From: Incurvaria masculella
Lineage: Eukaryota; Arthropoda; Insecta; Lepidoptera; Incurvariidae
Length of the DNA stretch: 64,000 nucleotides
Assembly: GCA_946894095.1 (NCBI GenBank)
Contig: OX335659.1
Span: 5,773,501 to 5,837,500, forward strand
Reading direction: 5' to 3'
Shown: one piece after another, positions 46,979 to 57,908 of the stretch
Numbering within the stretch: the stretch's first letter is position 1
Layout: every line of letters begins with the position of its first letter
Notes under the pieces: model-generated
What the model was told of the DNA's origin: nothing
Databases searched by the model: none
The model's input: only the letters and a program-made list of their open reading frames with translations
Position numbers and translations under genes: made by a program

Positions 46979-47448
46979 TAAGGCTGACGATGTCATCAAC
47001 GAACCAGCTCGTCATATTTTAGTAAAGGACCCGGCAATAGTCTACCTACGAAATCCACAAACCCCAAAATTCACCACGATCGGATCATAACTCATACACT
47101 TATCGCATTTACCACGAACTGTAAGTACCAACGCAAACAGACGGAAAAACGCCGTGGCCGCAAATATTTAATTTAGGCATCGCCTCTCGACATCAAAAGC
47201 TTTTAACTAAGTTTAGTGCCTCGCCTAAAATAAATATCTTAAATTGTGTTTGCGAGGTTTTAAGCATTCCACAAGCGCACTTGCCGTTTAGACATTTTTA
47301 CAGCATACAGTACGTAACACCCGACAACAGGCATACTTAAGTACCTAATAAATTTATCAGTCATTTCTTCGACTATGCACGCACGGAATATGCTCGGCGA
47401 ATCCAAGCACTTTCCAAAATGGCGGAACACGTTTGGCGGACAGAGCTC

Positions 47449-48236
47449 CTAGTCCCAGTTGTCACATAAATTGGCGTTTACGGAACTTCGAAGTTAGTTA
47501 AAAACGTCAAACTCCATTCTTATTTTTACTATATATTCTGTGGTTTTTCTTCTTCAAGCTGTCGAAGTCAAACTTGGACTTCTGTACCCGAAGTCTCAGT
47601 TGTCACCTAATTTGGCACCAAACTATTGTATTTGGTCGCTGAATCAGCACCCCTAGTCCTCGCTGACACCTACATTGGCATTTACGGCAAACCGATCGAC
47701 TGGCGTTTTCAAATGTATGGAGAAATTGAAGAGCGCGCGCAGTGGGTGTTAAGCGAACTACCATTTGCGAGTCCGAGTGTGATTTGACAGCTTACTCAAC
47801 GTTGCCGTAAATACGTCGACGTTGCCGTTAACGTCGACTCCGCGTTTTCATACAAATCAGAAGTCCGAGTTTGACTTTGACAGCTTGAAGAAGTAAAACC
47901 ACAGAATATCTAGTAGTACATATGGAGTTTGACATTTTTACGGAACTTCGAAGTTACGTAAACGCCAATTTAGGTGAGAACTGAGACTACCGGCTCTGAT
48001 TTGTATGAAAACGCGGAGTCAGCGTAAACGGCAACGTCGACGTATTTACGGAAACGGTGAGTAAACTGTCAAATCTAACTCGGACTCGCAAATGTTAGTT
48101 CGCTTATCGCCCACTGCGCGCGCTCTTCAATTTCTTCATACATTTGAAAACGCCAATCAATCGGTTTGCCGTAAATGCCAATGTAGGTGTCAGCGAGGAC
48201 TAGGGGTGCTGATTCAGCGACCAAATACAATAGTTT
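47449..48236. repeat. Nested foldback element; main palindrome 47621-48236
   Basis: 47621-47885 and 47982-48236 are inverted copies (ATTTGGTCGCTGAATCAGCA and TGCTGATTCAGCGACCAAAT near the outer ends; CCGATCGACTGGCGTTTTCA repeated inverted). Upstream, AGTCCCAGTTGTCAC and ACGGAACTTCGAAGTTA at about 47452-47515 match the central part and another copy at 60118-60465. Foldback MITE-type with nesting; no coding capacity. Confidence 0.75.
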
Positions 48237-48340
48237 GACCACAGCTCCGATATCCGCTGTGGTTAGCCGATCACGTCCGATTGGCACATACCTACATGCT
48301 GGATTTTGATATCCTGATGATACTCACCTAGTTTGTCGTA

Positions 48341-48650
48341 TTGTTAATAATGTATAACGCTCTCCCTCCGTCCCCTTTCTACCATCGCGCAACGCGGAAC
48401 AGGCAGGAATTGCAGCCGTGCCCTGTCGACATTAAAACGATCAGAACCAACCGATCCTCTAGGTCCTTTATCTACAGGGTCGGTAAACTATGGAATGCAC
48501 TACCTGCCGAGTTATATCCCCCAAAGTAGAACCTAGGATCCTTTTAAATATGGTGTGAAGAAGCACCTGGCCCGCCGGCATGGTTTTTGCAAGCTCATGG
48601 ACGTCGTCGGGCACCTTAAGAGGTCCTGGCTAACGCCATATGCCGCGCTT
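48341..48650 (+). mobile_element. LINE 3' fragment, C-terminal coding relic
   Basis: Frame 48341-48526 reads RNRQELQPCPVDIKTIRTNR and SFIYRVGKLWNALPAELYPP, then TAG. It continues in the same frame with NLGSFKYGVKKHLARR. The KLWN(A/S)LP block followed by F-K motif is characteristic of the extreme C-terminus of CR1/Jockey-like LINE proteins. Everything upstream is missing. Confidence 0.65.
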
Positions 48651-48749
48651 TACATAAAAAAAGCGAATGGTCGAAAGCTGAAAACTAAACGATTTTCACA
48701 TGAAATAATCTATTATATCGTGTTTTCTGCAAAAAAAAGTGATATGAGC

Positions 48750-49942
48750 AATATATTAAAAAAGTTTCTTCGCATTTTTTAAGAAAATTCAAAACATTTT
48801 TTAATATGGTTTATTTACATTTAACTAAAGTATGTAGGTACCATTTTGTTCGATAACTTTTTGCCATCTTGTAGGTAGGGACATGATCCCATTGCTATAG
48901 AAATATTGGGACTTCTGATCAATATACCGCGACAAGTGGTTTTGGCAGTCCTCTCGTGATGTTAACCTGACACTGCCTAAAGAATTCTGAAGAGACCTAA
49001 ACAGGTGGAAATCTGAAGGTGCAAGGTCAGGACTATACGGCGGATGCATTAACACCTCCCAGCCAAACTCTCTTAGTTTTTGCTGAGTGGCTAAAGATGT
49101 GTGAGGTCTAGCGTTATCATGATGGAAAACCACACCCCTTCTGTTGATTAATTCCGGCCGCTTTCTCTCAACTTCTTGCTTTAATCTCATCAGTTGTTCG
49201 CAGTAGAGTTCAGAATCGATGGTCCTGCCTGGTGGTAACAGCTCATAATGAATAATGCCCTTCCAATCCCACCACACACACAGCATCACCTTGTTGCGAG
49301 TTAACCCGGGTTTCGCCACAGTCTGTGAAGCTTGACCGGCCTTTGACCACGACCTTTTTCGCACGTTCTTGTCGTACGTGATCCACTTTTCATCACCAGT
49401 TATCAGCTTCTTCAAAAATGGTTCGGTTTCATTACGTCGTAATAAAGAATCACAAATGAGTACACGGTTCATTAGGTTTCTTTCAGTGAGCTCGTGAGGT
49501 ACCCAAATATCGAGCTTTTTTGTGTACCCAGTTTTTTTCAAATGCGCCAAAACTGTTTTGTGGTCAATTCCTAGTTCTTCAGCTACGTCGTAACTACTGA
49601 TATGCCGATCTTGCTCCACTTTTTCAAAAATGCCATCCATTTTATCCGTAATAGGGCGACCAGAGCGACGTGCATCTTTGACATCAAAATTTCCGGATTG
49701 AAAACGCTTAAACCAAATTAGTGCTACTCTCACAGACACTGCACTAGGTCCATAAACATCGCAAATTTTTTTCGCGGCTTGCGTTGCATTTTTACCTTTT
49801 TTGTAGTAAAATTTTAAAATGTATCGAATTTCTTCATTAGATTCACTCATTTTGACAGTACGAAAAACAAATGAGAATCACACATTTTCCTAATTTGAAT
49901 TTGGAATTATGTTCTTTAAAATTTAAACTTTCAATGATACCA
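48750..49942 (-). mobile_element. Mariner-type transposon
   Basis: Approximate extent. The 3' (left) end at about 48753-48780 has AAAAAAGTTTCTTCGCATTT, which looks like a mariner terminal inverted repeat. The other end near 49912-49942 holds only a degenerate counterpart (AAACTTT with flanking T/A runs), so the TIR pair is not confirmed. The transposase ORF fills the interior. Confidence 0.6.
48825..49850 (-). CDS. Mariner transposase, intact ORF (341 aa)
   Basis: Catalyses cut-and-paste transposition at TA dinucleotides. The N-terminal ~110 residues form the bipartite helix-turn-helix DNA-binding region (for example IWFKRFQSGNFDVKDARRSG, and SYDVAEELGIDHKTVLAHL). A linker WVPHEL follows at residues 116-121. 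The catalytic triad is complete: Asp153 in ITGDEKW, Asp245 in HHDNARPH, Asp280 in YSPDLAPSDFHLF, with 34 residues between the last two, the D,D34D of mariners proper. Length 341 is normal (about 345). No stop or frameshift. Base use is ordinary for the window. The start is the ATG at 49850, right after which MSESNEEIRYIL matches a usual mariner N-terminus. Confidence 0.95.
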   Translation of the reverse strand: MSESNEEIRYILKFYYKKGKNATQAAKKICDVYGPSAVSVRVALIWFKRFQSGNFDVKDARRSGRPITDKMDGIFEKVEQDRHISSYDVAEELGIDHKTVLAHLKKTGYTKKLDIWVPHELTERNLMNRVLICDSLLRRNETEPFLKKLITGDEKWITYDKNVRKRSWSKAGQASQTVAKPGLTRNKVMLCVWWDWKGIIHYELLPPGRTIDSELYCEQLMRLKQEVERKRPELINRRGVVFHHDNARPHTSLATQQKLREFGWEVLMHPPYSPDLAPSDFHLFRSLQNSLGSVRLTSREDCQNHLSRYIDQKSQYFYSNGIMSLPTRWQKVIEQNGTYIL

Positions 49943-50000
49943 AAACCAGCCAGATACAAATAGTATAGCCAAAGAGATTTTATTACAAGTTCATACATAC

Positions 50001-50641
50001 GAGTCGTATTCACTACGTATAATATTCACAACGTATAATCTTATTTTTTTCCAAAAAATTAAAACCATGCATAACGTATAATAGTCACAACGTATAATGT
50101 TATACGTTGTGCATGAGTTTAAAAATAAAATAAACTCTTTGCATCATGCAGAACGTATAATAGTCACAACGTATAATATTCCTAACATGAATTCACAAAA
50201 AAAGAAAACCATGCAGAACGTATAATATGCCAAGAAGCACTGCATAAAGCGCCCTAACAACGATACATTTAAGGCTGAAATTGCTACGAATCGATATCTG
50301 TTAAAGAGTAACAATTTGCTACAACGCTAATTGAGACGGTCGAAAAGTCGCGTGCGAGTATAATCTTTAATATTATATCGATAAGGGCGCTTATCGTATG
50401 AAATATTTTAGGATTATATGATATGCATGGTTTTCTTTTTTTGTTAAATAAAGATCATAACATTATACGTTGTGACTATTATACGTTATGCATGGAGAAA
50501 AAAGTAATTAAATTTTTTGGACTTCTTCATGCACTACGTATAAGATTATACGATCTGCCGATTATACGTTGTGCATGGTTTTAAAATTTTGTTAAAATAT
50601 GACATTATACGATCTGCATATTATACGTTATGCCGTTCCCC
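50001..50641. mobile_element. Foldback element packed with AACGTATAAT motifs
   Basis: The left half carries about seven copies of an ACGTATAAT core in direct orientation (ACTACGTATAAT, CACAACGTATAATC, CATAACGTATAATAGTCAC and so on). The right half carries the inverse (ATTATACGTTGTG, ATTATACGTTATGC, ATTATACGATCTGC). The halves align as imperfect inverted arms including AAAACCATGCA and AAAAAAAGAAAACCATGCA. CATACATAC occurs directly before (49992-50000) and after (50642-50650), a candidate 9-bp target duplication. No coding capacity. Confidence 0.75.
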
Positions 50642-50780
50642 CATACATACTATAATGCGAAAAGACTTTTTCCCCGACCTATTATATGCCAATAGCCAAA
50701 CAAAAAAGAAACCACATTTACTTGTTAATAAGGTAAACTGAGGATAGCACTAAAGGAATCCTACAGGTAAATCTGAATGG

Positions 50781-50925
50781 TTTTCATGGAGTGCTGATTT
50801 ATCTTAATCGACACTTAAGGACCTTTATTACTAAAGTACTGATTATCTTGTGCTGGTATTGATTGCAAGCTGGTAAGACAAGCTCTTAATATGTACCGAT
50901 AAGCTAATAAAAACATGATAAAAAA
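50781..50925 (+). repeat. ~140-bp MITE-like repeat, copy 2 of 3
   Basis: GTGCTGATTTATCTTAATCG, AAGGACCTTTATTACTAAAG and TTGCAAGCTGGTAAGA align with the copies at 3065 and 57311. Confidence 0.65.
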
Positions 50926-51095
50926 GGACCTAACTCTTTTAAATTCAAACCTCTGCCTATCTGTTTCTTTTTTACTTGGGAACATTGAACTAAATTATAT
51001 CGATGATTGGGAACCATTGCCTGTACATAGTTTTTATTTTTATCTTATTCTTCCATCAGTTTTGAGCTACTTACCATTACCTAAAATTACCATAG

Positions 51096-51176
51096 GGGTG
51101 GACAGTGCGTGGAGGAAAATTGGAGAGGCGTATGTCCAGCAGTGGACGCAAACTCGCTGACTGACTGACTGACTGG
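51096..51176 (+). mobile_element. RTE-like LINE 3' terminus with (CTGA)n tail
   Basis: The frame reads GVDSAWRKIGEAYVQQWTQT and ends R-stop. W..(I/M)GEAYV.QW at the stop is the usual C-terminus of lepidopteran RTE-type LINE proteins. The coding end runs straight into CTGACTGACTGACTGACTGG, a short tandem-repeat tail as in RTE elements. Confidence 0.65.
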
Positions 51177-51220
51177 ACAGTGCGTGCCATATAAGAATAG
51201 TCGGGAGCCTAGGGGGTTGC

Positions 51221-51570
51221 CAGCCTCGATAGCTTAGTGTACGACGCCTTGCAAATCGATAAGCTGGGGAAGCACCTCTGAGCGCCGTTAGGTTCTGGAT
51301 GGGTGACCATTTTCAACAGTTGAGGCTGGCCGTGGTTCGGATTCCACGTAAAACTTTAGGTCCCCTTTCTTACTTACTAGGTGGTAGAGTTAATCGCGCC
51401 CGGGTTGGTATCATCGCATTAAATGAACGATGGTCGATGCGGCAATGAAAACTGTCCAAATTGGCAATATAAGGAAGGTTCTGGCATGGCACCTAGTTCC
51501 CATGTGGTGTGTTATGCTAATATCTGACGGTCAGTTCTGTATTAGCCATCCTTGTCCAGTTACACAATAA
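51221..51570 (+). mobile_element. 5S-headed SINE, full length
   Basis: Head CAGCCTCGATAGCTTAGTG, CACCTCTGAGCGCCGTTAGG and TTCTGGATGGGTGACCA (5S box C). Then GGCTGGCCGTGGTTCGGATT, GTTAATCGCGCCCGGGTTGG, GATGGTCGATGCGGCAATG, TTCTGGCATGGCACCTAG and CATCCTTGTCCAGTTACA at the end. Confidence 0.85.
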
Positions 51571-51990
51571 AGGCATCTGTTAGTGTAAGTAGGACGGCAA
51601 AACACGTTATTATTATCTTCAGAATAGTTTCCACGGAGTCTGAAATGCTCAGCTGGGTCTGTGTTGTATCCACGCTTATGTACACAATTTCTACTGATTG
51701 TTGACAATGACGCAAGCTCGGACTGCCTAGCGGAGTGGAAACGTAGGTCATAGTTCTTGAAGTACTCTCAGAGTTGACGAGAGTCCTCGACACTGTGAAA
51801 TTGTCGTTTCACGGTTGATTGCACAGACAGCGGGCGGAAACGCTCTAGAGGTTTGAATCGGCTACAACCGAAGGCGAAAATGACATTACCTACCAATGTA
51901 CTCTAGGCGTGCACGGCATGCTCCTCAGACAGTGTTGGAGGAAAAATCGTGTGACTTTTCAATGACATCGAAATCATCTGTATACATTAA

Positions 51991-52462
51991 GGCCCTGGAA
52001 TTAGAAAATTACAAACTGAGACGAGGCACCCCAAGTTAACTAACGAAGTCTGACGATTAGAAGTGTCATTCTTACAATATATGATTCCTTGTCTAGGAAT
52101 GAACCTATTTTCGTTAATGGATGTTTCCTTTTTTCTATACAAAATACATTGCGAAAAAGGCTGTCCATTTCCAAACTTTTTTACCTAAATGTAGAAATCT
52201 AAAATCAAATGGAATTATTTGTTAATGCATATATGCTGTTTTTGCTTATATATATAAATCACATTACTTTCAAATGTATAATGTGAAAAATCTAATTTAT
52301 TTTTATTATTTTTGTTTAAATAAATGATGGAATAAGACAATATTAACAATCCATTATGAGCCTGGTTTTCTACTTGGACTTGCTGAGGCGTTTCACTACA
52401 TATTATAACATTTTTTTCAAGGTGCATTTGTATGGTGCGAGTAGTTGGCTAGTCCTAGCGCC
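51991..52462 (-). mobile_element. TTAA-type MITE, family C, copy 2
   Basis: Reverse copy of 23932-24402: GGCCCTGG start after TTAA (51987-51990), TGAGACGAGGCACCCCAAGT, and GGCTAGTCCTAGCGCC at the end. The right-hand TTAA has become TGAT, at the edge of the next element. Confidence 0.75.
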
Positions 52463-52463
52463 T

Positions 52464-52590
52464 GATCGGAATAAACCGCACGGCCGGAATTTCTTCCTAT
52501 GTTGGGAACCACGGAATCAGTGATCGGACCCATACATTTCCATAAGCGATTCATAAAGAGAATTCCGTCCGTACGGTTTTATTCCGATCG
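52464..52590. mobile_element. Short MITE, ~127 bp
   Basis: Inverted ends GATCGGAATAAACCGCACGG and CCGTACGGTTTTATTCCGAT, extending to CCGGAATT / AATTCCGTC. It abuts copy 2 of family C exactly where the TTAA would be. Confidence 0.7.
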
Positions 52591-53355
52591 TGTGGTCCAG
52601 GCCTTAGAGCGAATCAATGCACAGTTTCACTGTTTAAACAGTGACTAACTTACATGTCTCTCCCTGCAATCGCGTCCTACGTCGACATATTATCGTACGT
52701 GACTTTTCAAATGTGTGGAGTAAACTAAATTAAGATATCCACGTTCATGCTGGTCTAAGCCGCCATCGTCGCAACTCTTGGTTTTGATAACGTAACCCAC
52801 AGAAATCGGAATTACGTAACCTAATCTAACCAAATAAAACACCAAGTAAACGGTTGAGTAAACCGGCTAGCTTCGACGTTTGTTTCTTTCACAAGTAAAT
52901 TCTAAGCACAACTTTTTTTAAAGTTTTTATGGTATAACTAGAAAACGCGACGTGGTTTTATTTGACACCATTTTTTTTGTAAGTATTCAACATCACTTCT
53001 GTGTACGGCCATAGAAAAAGGAAGGCGTAGATAGCTAAAGTCATACAACTTTCAAAACAAGCCGCAAACTACTTATTTTCGCTGTTACTATGACATTTCT
53101 AAACAGCGCCATCTCGGGTCACTGCCAGAACTAGTTACACCGTCTTTACACTAAACTTGATTCCGAATTTTGTCTAGGCAGGCGTGATGAAAACGTTGCA
53201 TTTTAACTACAAATTGAGTGATGTCATTGTAAGTAAAAATATCGTTGATAATCATTGGTTTGCATTTAATGTATTCTGAAATGTGAATTGTAATTGTGGA
53301 ATTTTATTATCCCTATTCAACCCTTGTCTGACGTCGGCAATCTATCCCTTAATCC
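52591..53355. other. Intergenic, no gene seen
   Basis: AT-rich; AGCGCCATCTC at about 53105 is a fragment of the element type at 53356-53723. Confidence 0.4.
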
Positions 53356-53723
53356 TTAAGGATGTTCGTACCCATACAATGGTTTTTTTACACAGAACGC
53401 AAAAAGTATTGCACTTTAAGCCACGAATTAATAATAAAAGTTTAATATAGTCATATTACTTGCAGCGAAAGCAATTTCACAATTTCAGGATTATTGGTTT
53501 TGTTACAATTTATTTAAATACGATTTTTATTTAACAGCGCCATCTAACGGTGTAAAACTTCTAATCGGCAATTACAACGAAACCATTAAACCTGAAATTG
53601 TGAATATGTTTTCGCTGCAACTACTATGGCTATATTTAATATTTTTGACGAATTCGTGCCTTAAAGTGCAATACTTTTTGCGTTTCGTGTAAAAAAAACA
53701 TTGTATGGGTCGGAACATCCTTA
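53356..53723. mobile_element. Foldback element, ~368 bp
   Basis: The left arm starts AAGGATGTTCGTACCCATAC, followed by AACGCAAAAAGTATTGCACT. The right arm ends AAAGTGCAATACTTTTTGCG, then ATTGTATGGGTCGGAACATC and CTT. The centre has CAGCGCCATCTAACGG. Noncoding. Confidence 0.75.
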
Positions 53724-55010
53724 ATCTATTAGTACTATTCGAGTTGGCCATAGTTTGGTGTATAACTTTGCAAGTTACATGATAGAGAAAGCAGCCACGG
53801 TTATCACCAGGACACCTATTTTGTAACCGGCCGCAATTCACATATTTTTATGTCGTCATACAGGGATAGAAACGAGTTCGAGATCACTTGAAAATAGCGT
53901 ACATAATTGTTAACCTCTTTGATTCCGCTCCGTAGATTTCGACAGCAGAAGTAAGATCGAAATTTACTGCGAGATATTGGCCCGAAATCGCCTTATTGGG
54001 CCGATTTTTCAATCCTCCACTTATCGGACTGACAGTAGAAATTCACGTTGGTCAAAAGACCGATAGGCATTGCCGGAGAAATATATATTCTATCATAATT
54101 ATCCGACTATACTATTACTAATAAACACATGGACTTACTATATCGGATGGATAAGCAGAAGCGTAAATAAATCCGTCGAATATTTATTTGGCTGTTTATC
54201 TGACTATTGAAAAGTCAGCGTTAAAAATATATTTCGATTGGTCATTAAAAATAAACCAAACGGAGGATTATCTAGCCACTAAAAAATATCCTTATTTACA
54301 AAATAAAATACATATTTCATTAGAACCAATATGAAAGGTTGAGCCTCGTGCACATCAATGTCACCTTGTAATTAAAGTTTCATAAATCAACAAGGTATCC
54401 TGATTAGGGTTTCAAGGGTTATGTTACTTATACCTCGCTGGAAGTCACCAAGGTTTTGGGATAACCTTAGGTTCCGCATGCTTAGATCAAAGTGCGTGTT
54501 CTGACGTGGAGAGAAGGTTGAATGCGGAGGCCAAGGGAAGCGGCAAAAAAAGGCTACATCTACATAGCTATAACGTTATTGTACAGTACGTAGTGCCTAA
54601 AATGTGTGGGCATGCTACCGCAGAATAAGTATTTGATGCTACGGGATAGATTGGTAGCTGTTTTTGTTACTTTTCGCGAGGTAGAAACAATTATACTATT
54701 GTAAAGTACATTGAAGTTTATACTTTTAACATTAGTTTCATATCAAAACGGGCGGTTCTTCAGATAATTTTATTTCACAATAATTAATGCTTAATGTTTG
54801 AATTTTTATACAACATTTTGGAATAGTTGCCAAAATGTATAAAGCTAGACTTGTGGTGTTAAGATAAGAGTGTGACTTGATTTTTTTACACTTTTTTAAT
54901 ATTCATGAATAATTAATCCATAATATTTTAAAATAGCCGTTTTTCGCGTTTTGAGTTATTAAGTTAGTCAAACTCTGTTTACAAACTAGCGAGCGTACCG
55001 AATCATCTTT
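53724..55010. other. Intergenic, no gene seen
   Basis: No open frame or repeat that I can support. Confidence 0.4.
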
Positions 55011-55315
55011 TTAGGGTTCCGTACCCAAAAGGTGAAAACGGAACCCTATTACTAAGCCTCCGCTGTCCGGCCGCCCGTCCGTCCGTCTGTCACAGGGCTG
55101 TATCTCATGAACCGTAATAGGTAGGCAGCTTAAATTTTCACAAAGTGTGTATTTATTTTGTCGCTATAACAACAAATAGGTAAAATAAAAAAATATAAAA
55201 ATTAAAGGGGGTCCCATACAAAAACAACTTTATTTTTTTGTGTCAAATCTTGTACGATGGTACGGAACCCTTCATGTACGAGTCCGACTCGCACTTGGCC
55301 AATTTTTTTTATGTA
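55011..55315 (-). repeat. GGGTTCCGTACCC-type element, full length
   Basis: TTTTAGGGTTCCGTACCC end, CCGTCCGTCCGTCTGTCACA, CATGAACCGTAATAGGTAGG, CGCTATAACAACAAATAGG, GATGGTACGGAACCCTTC, then GAGTCCGACTCGCACTTGGC. The best full copy beside that at 63633. Confidence 0.85.
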
Positions 55316-55664
55316 ATTGGCCATGGATGGCTACTACCACACCCACCGTCGAGATATAAGGCGAACACACCTAACCGGTTGCTGGAAGAGAGAAACACGT
55401 CACTTTTAGTGAACCGCATGGTGTTGACTCAGTTCCCTTCCATACTGTCCATAAACAGTGGCGTGTTTGATCGTACGCTGACGTTGATCATACTTTGATG
55501 TAATTTCGTGCACTCGGCCCTAAGTGGAAACTATTTCGAAGTGGTTGCCGTAGAGAAAAAACCCGTATCAGTGTCTGTAGCTCGACGTAACTTCGATCTG
55601 AAAAGATTTATTTTGACTTTACCCCTTCTTAAGTCCATAGATAACTTGCTCTCTAGATCTAAGC
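55316..55664. other. Spacer between two repeats, no gene seen
   Basis: The frames at 55238-55498 and 55508-55768 run across repeat sequence and have no recognisable domain. Confidence 0.35.
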
Positions 55665-55667
55665 TTT

Positions 55668-55900
55668 ATAGGGTTCCGTACCCTAAGGGTGCCAACAGAA
55701 CCGGATTACTATATATGCAGTACGTCCATCCGTCCGTCGGTCACAGGGCTGTATCACATGGATCGTAACAGGTAGGCAGCTGAACGACAAATAGGTAAAA
55801 TTTCAAAATAATAAAAAATAAAAAAAATATACAAATTTTTTTTTCGATGGTACGGAACCCTTTGTGTGCGAGTCCGACTTGCACTTGGCCCGTTTTTTAA
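55668..55900 (-). repeat. GGGTTCCGTACCC-type element, shortened
   Basis: AGGGTTCCGTACCCTAAGGG, GTCCATCCGTCCGTCGG, ACAGGGCTGTATCACATGGA, then GATGGTACGGAACCCTTTGT and GAGTCCGACTTGCACTTGGC. Confidence 0.8.
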
Positions 55901-56605
55901 GTCGGACCGGTTTCATCGCGATTAATATCTAATCTGTGGCGACACAGCTTCTTTCTGAAAAGAAAATGGCAATACCGTAGAAGTACCGTCCAGCGCGAGC
56001 GTAACGATTTTCTGGCGTCGCAAAGTACGGTCGTTTCCTCTCAATTGTATACACTGGAAAGGGAAGGAATTCCTAAGTCCCTTTTACTCTATGGTTGACT
56101 TCAGCATGATAGAAAGAGATCTCAAATTTGTCTCTATTTCCGGTGCATAGATTTCAGACAAAACGACCGTACCAATATTTCATTAGCTAACACACCCTGA
56201 ATGTTATAAGCTATATTCAATTTTATATTTAGCGCTGAACCGATGTACAGGACTGTTAGGCTTTCTATGTCGACGTCGACTCATGGAGGGTCGACGAGTC
56301 GCGCGTCGACCTATACGAGATTCGTCCCGGCATCGAACTCGACGGGTCGTGACCGAAACATCGAACAAATTGTTCCGCACGGATTGAAGGAACGACCACG
56401 GCGGGAAGGCTATTGAGGCATTGTTGCTCGTTAAATTGGAGATTGATTAGGGAAGTTGGTCGCAGCCGCACCGCCCAACTGCTTCTCGTAAGTTCGAGAG
56501 CGGCTCGTAGCTCAGTGGCGCAAGGACCTTGCATTCCGGAGGGCCGGGTAACATAACAAAGCCAATCGAAAAATGTACTTCGTTCGTAGAAGCATGTGCG
56601 AAACT
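55901..56605. other. Intergenic with a SINE-like head fragment
   Basis: At about 56499-56545 AGAGCGGCTCGTAGCTCAGT and GGCGC resembles the tRNA-type SINE head (box A), but box B is missing. At 56270-56350 GTCGAC recurs several times. No gene seen. Confidence 0.4.
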
Positions 56606-56609
56606 GTAA

Positions 56610-56782
56610 TGCAACAAGCTTTCCGGCACTGCGATTACGAAGCGCGGCATGAGGTGTAGGTGCCGCACCTACCCCAAATTGACAGAAAACTGACGGCTTT
56701 CGAGTAAAAAATATGTCAGTTTGGGGTACTAACAGCACCTGAACCTCATTTCGCGCTTTGTAATCGCACTGCGGTTGCCGGT
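56610..56782. mobile_element. Foldback MITE-like element, ~170 bp
   Basis: Left CCGGCACTGCGATTACGAAG and GCATGAGGTGTAGGTGC; right GCACCTGAACCTCATTTCGC and GTAATCGCACTGCGGTTGCCGG. A CTTCGTAATCGCACTGCGG fragment recurs at about 56839-56858. Confidence 0.65.
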
Positions 56783-57310
56783 GCTTCCATTTCGTAATCG
56801 CAATAGCTGTCAGATACAACCAACCTCCCCCGTGTCGTGCTTCGTAATCGCACTGCGGGTCAAAGTAGATGGCTCCGCAGTCATTCGTAGCTATTTCTGT
56901 TGTATCTCCTCAAAATTAAGTAATTACAATCTATATCTGTATTGGCGAGCACATTAAACAAAAAATATCCGGAATTGACCAGATGATTCTGAGGATGTGT
57001 GCAAAAAGCTGCCATTGAAAATAATCAACTGTTTGCACCGTGCCTCATAATTATCTCACAAATCCAAGCCTTTTTTAAATATTGTTGCATGAGATGAGAC
57101 TGAACGCAGAAATGCGTAGTGTGCTCGCCAAAAAAGTTATCTATGATTTGAGGTTACCGTGGGTAACACGTGGTTAACATTTTAAGATTTATAATACAGT
57201 TATATTTTGTAACTTCCTATATTTTTGGGGAGTCATAACAGATAGCAACTAATGTGGCGTCAACGATTTTGACACATACAGCTTCAAGTATTTAAGCTAA
57301 TAAGCCTGGT

Positions 57311-57455
57311 CTTCACCAAGTGCTGATTTATTTTAATTGACACTTAAAGGGCCTTTATTACTAAAGTACTGATTATCTACTTTTGGTATCGACTGGGAGA
57401 TGGTAAGAAAAGCTCTTTAATGTGAGGATTAAGCTAATCAGTACTTGATGCAAGA
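57311..57455 (+). repeat. ~140-bp MITE-like repeat, copy 3 of 3
   Basis: TTCACCAAGTGCTGATTTAT at the start and TAAGCTAATCAGTACTTGAT at the end show short inverted termini. The best copy of the family. Confidence 0.7.
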
Positions 57456-57574
57456 TACCCTAAGATTAAAATGAATAATCACATTATTTAAAACATCAGA
57501 ATATTCTAAATAAATTCAAAATAGTAACCGTAACATAGGAAATTTTTAATAAATAATCATAATCTCAACGATGT

Positions 57575-57860
57575 TTTAGGTTTGCGTTTGAAGTCGCAGG
57601 TTTTTATATGGAGCGGCGGCGCCGCGGCGTGTCCAACGGCTGGGAAGTCGATAATGATCGTTTTTAGTGCGTCGCCGCGTTGATTGGTTCGGTCCGGCCG
57701 GTGGGTTCCGCGATTCAGCTCGCCTGACTCGTTTAGTTATTTCACGTCTGGTAGAAATCGATCCAGTGATTCGGCGGGAATCTGCTTCGATTACTTCGGT
57801 CGTGATGACAGGCTGTCGGTCGGTCGGCGCTACGTGACCATTGCCGCTCTGACAAGACGA
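57575..57860 (-). promoter_or_regulatory. Candidate TATA-containing promoter on the minus strand
   Basis: A GC-rich island in AT-rich DNA. On the minus strand a CCAAT (in GAACCAATCAACGCGG, about 57680-57690) lies some 75-80 bp upstream of TATAAAAA (57608-57601), with GGCGCCGCCGCTCC immediately before the TATA. Initiation would fall near 57575-57580. No downstream exon was recognised, so what it would drive is unknown. Confidence 0.35.
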
Positions 57861-57908
57861 CATTATTACATAGTTGCGGCAAAGAATACGTAATAGGGGT
57901 TGCGGGAT

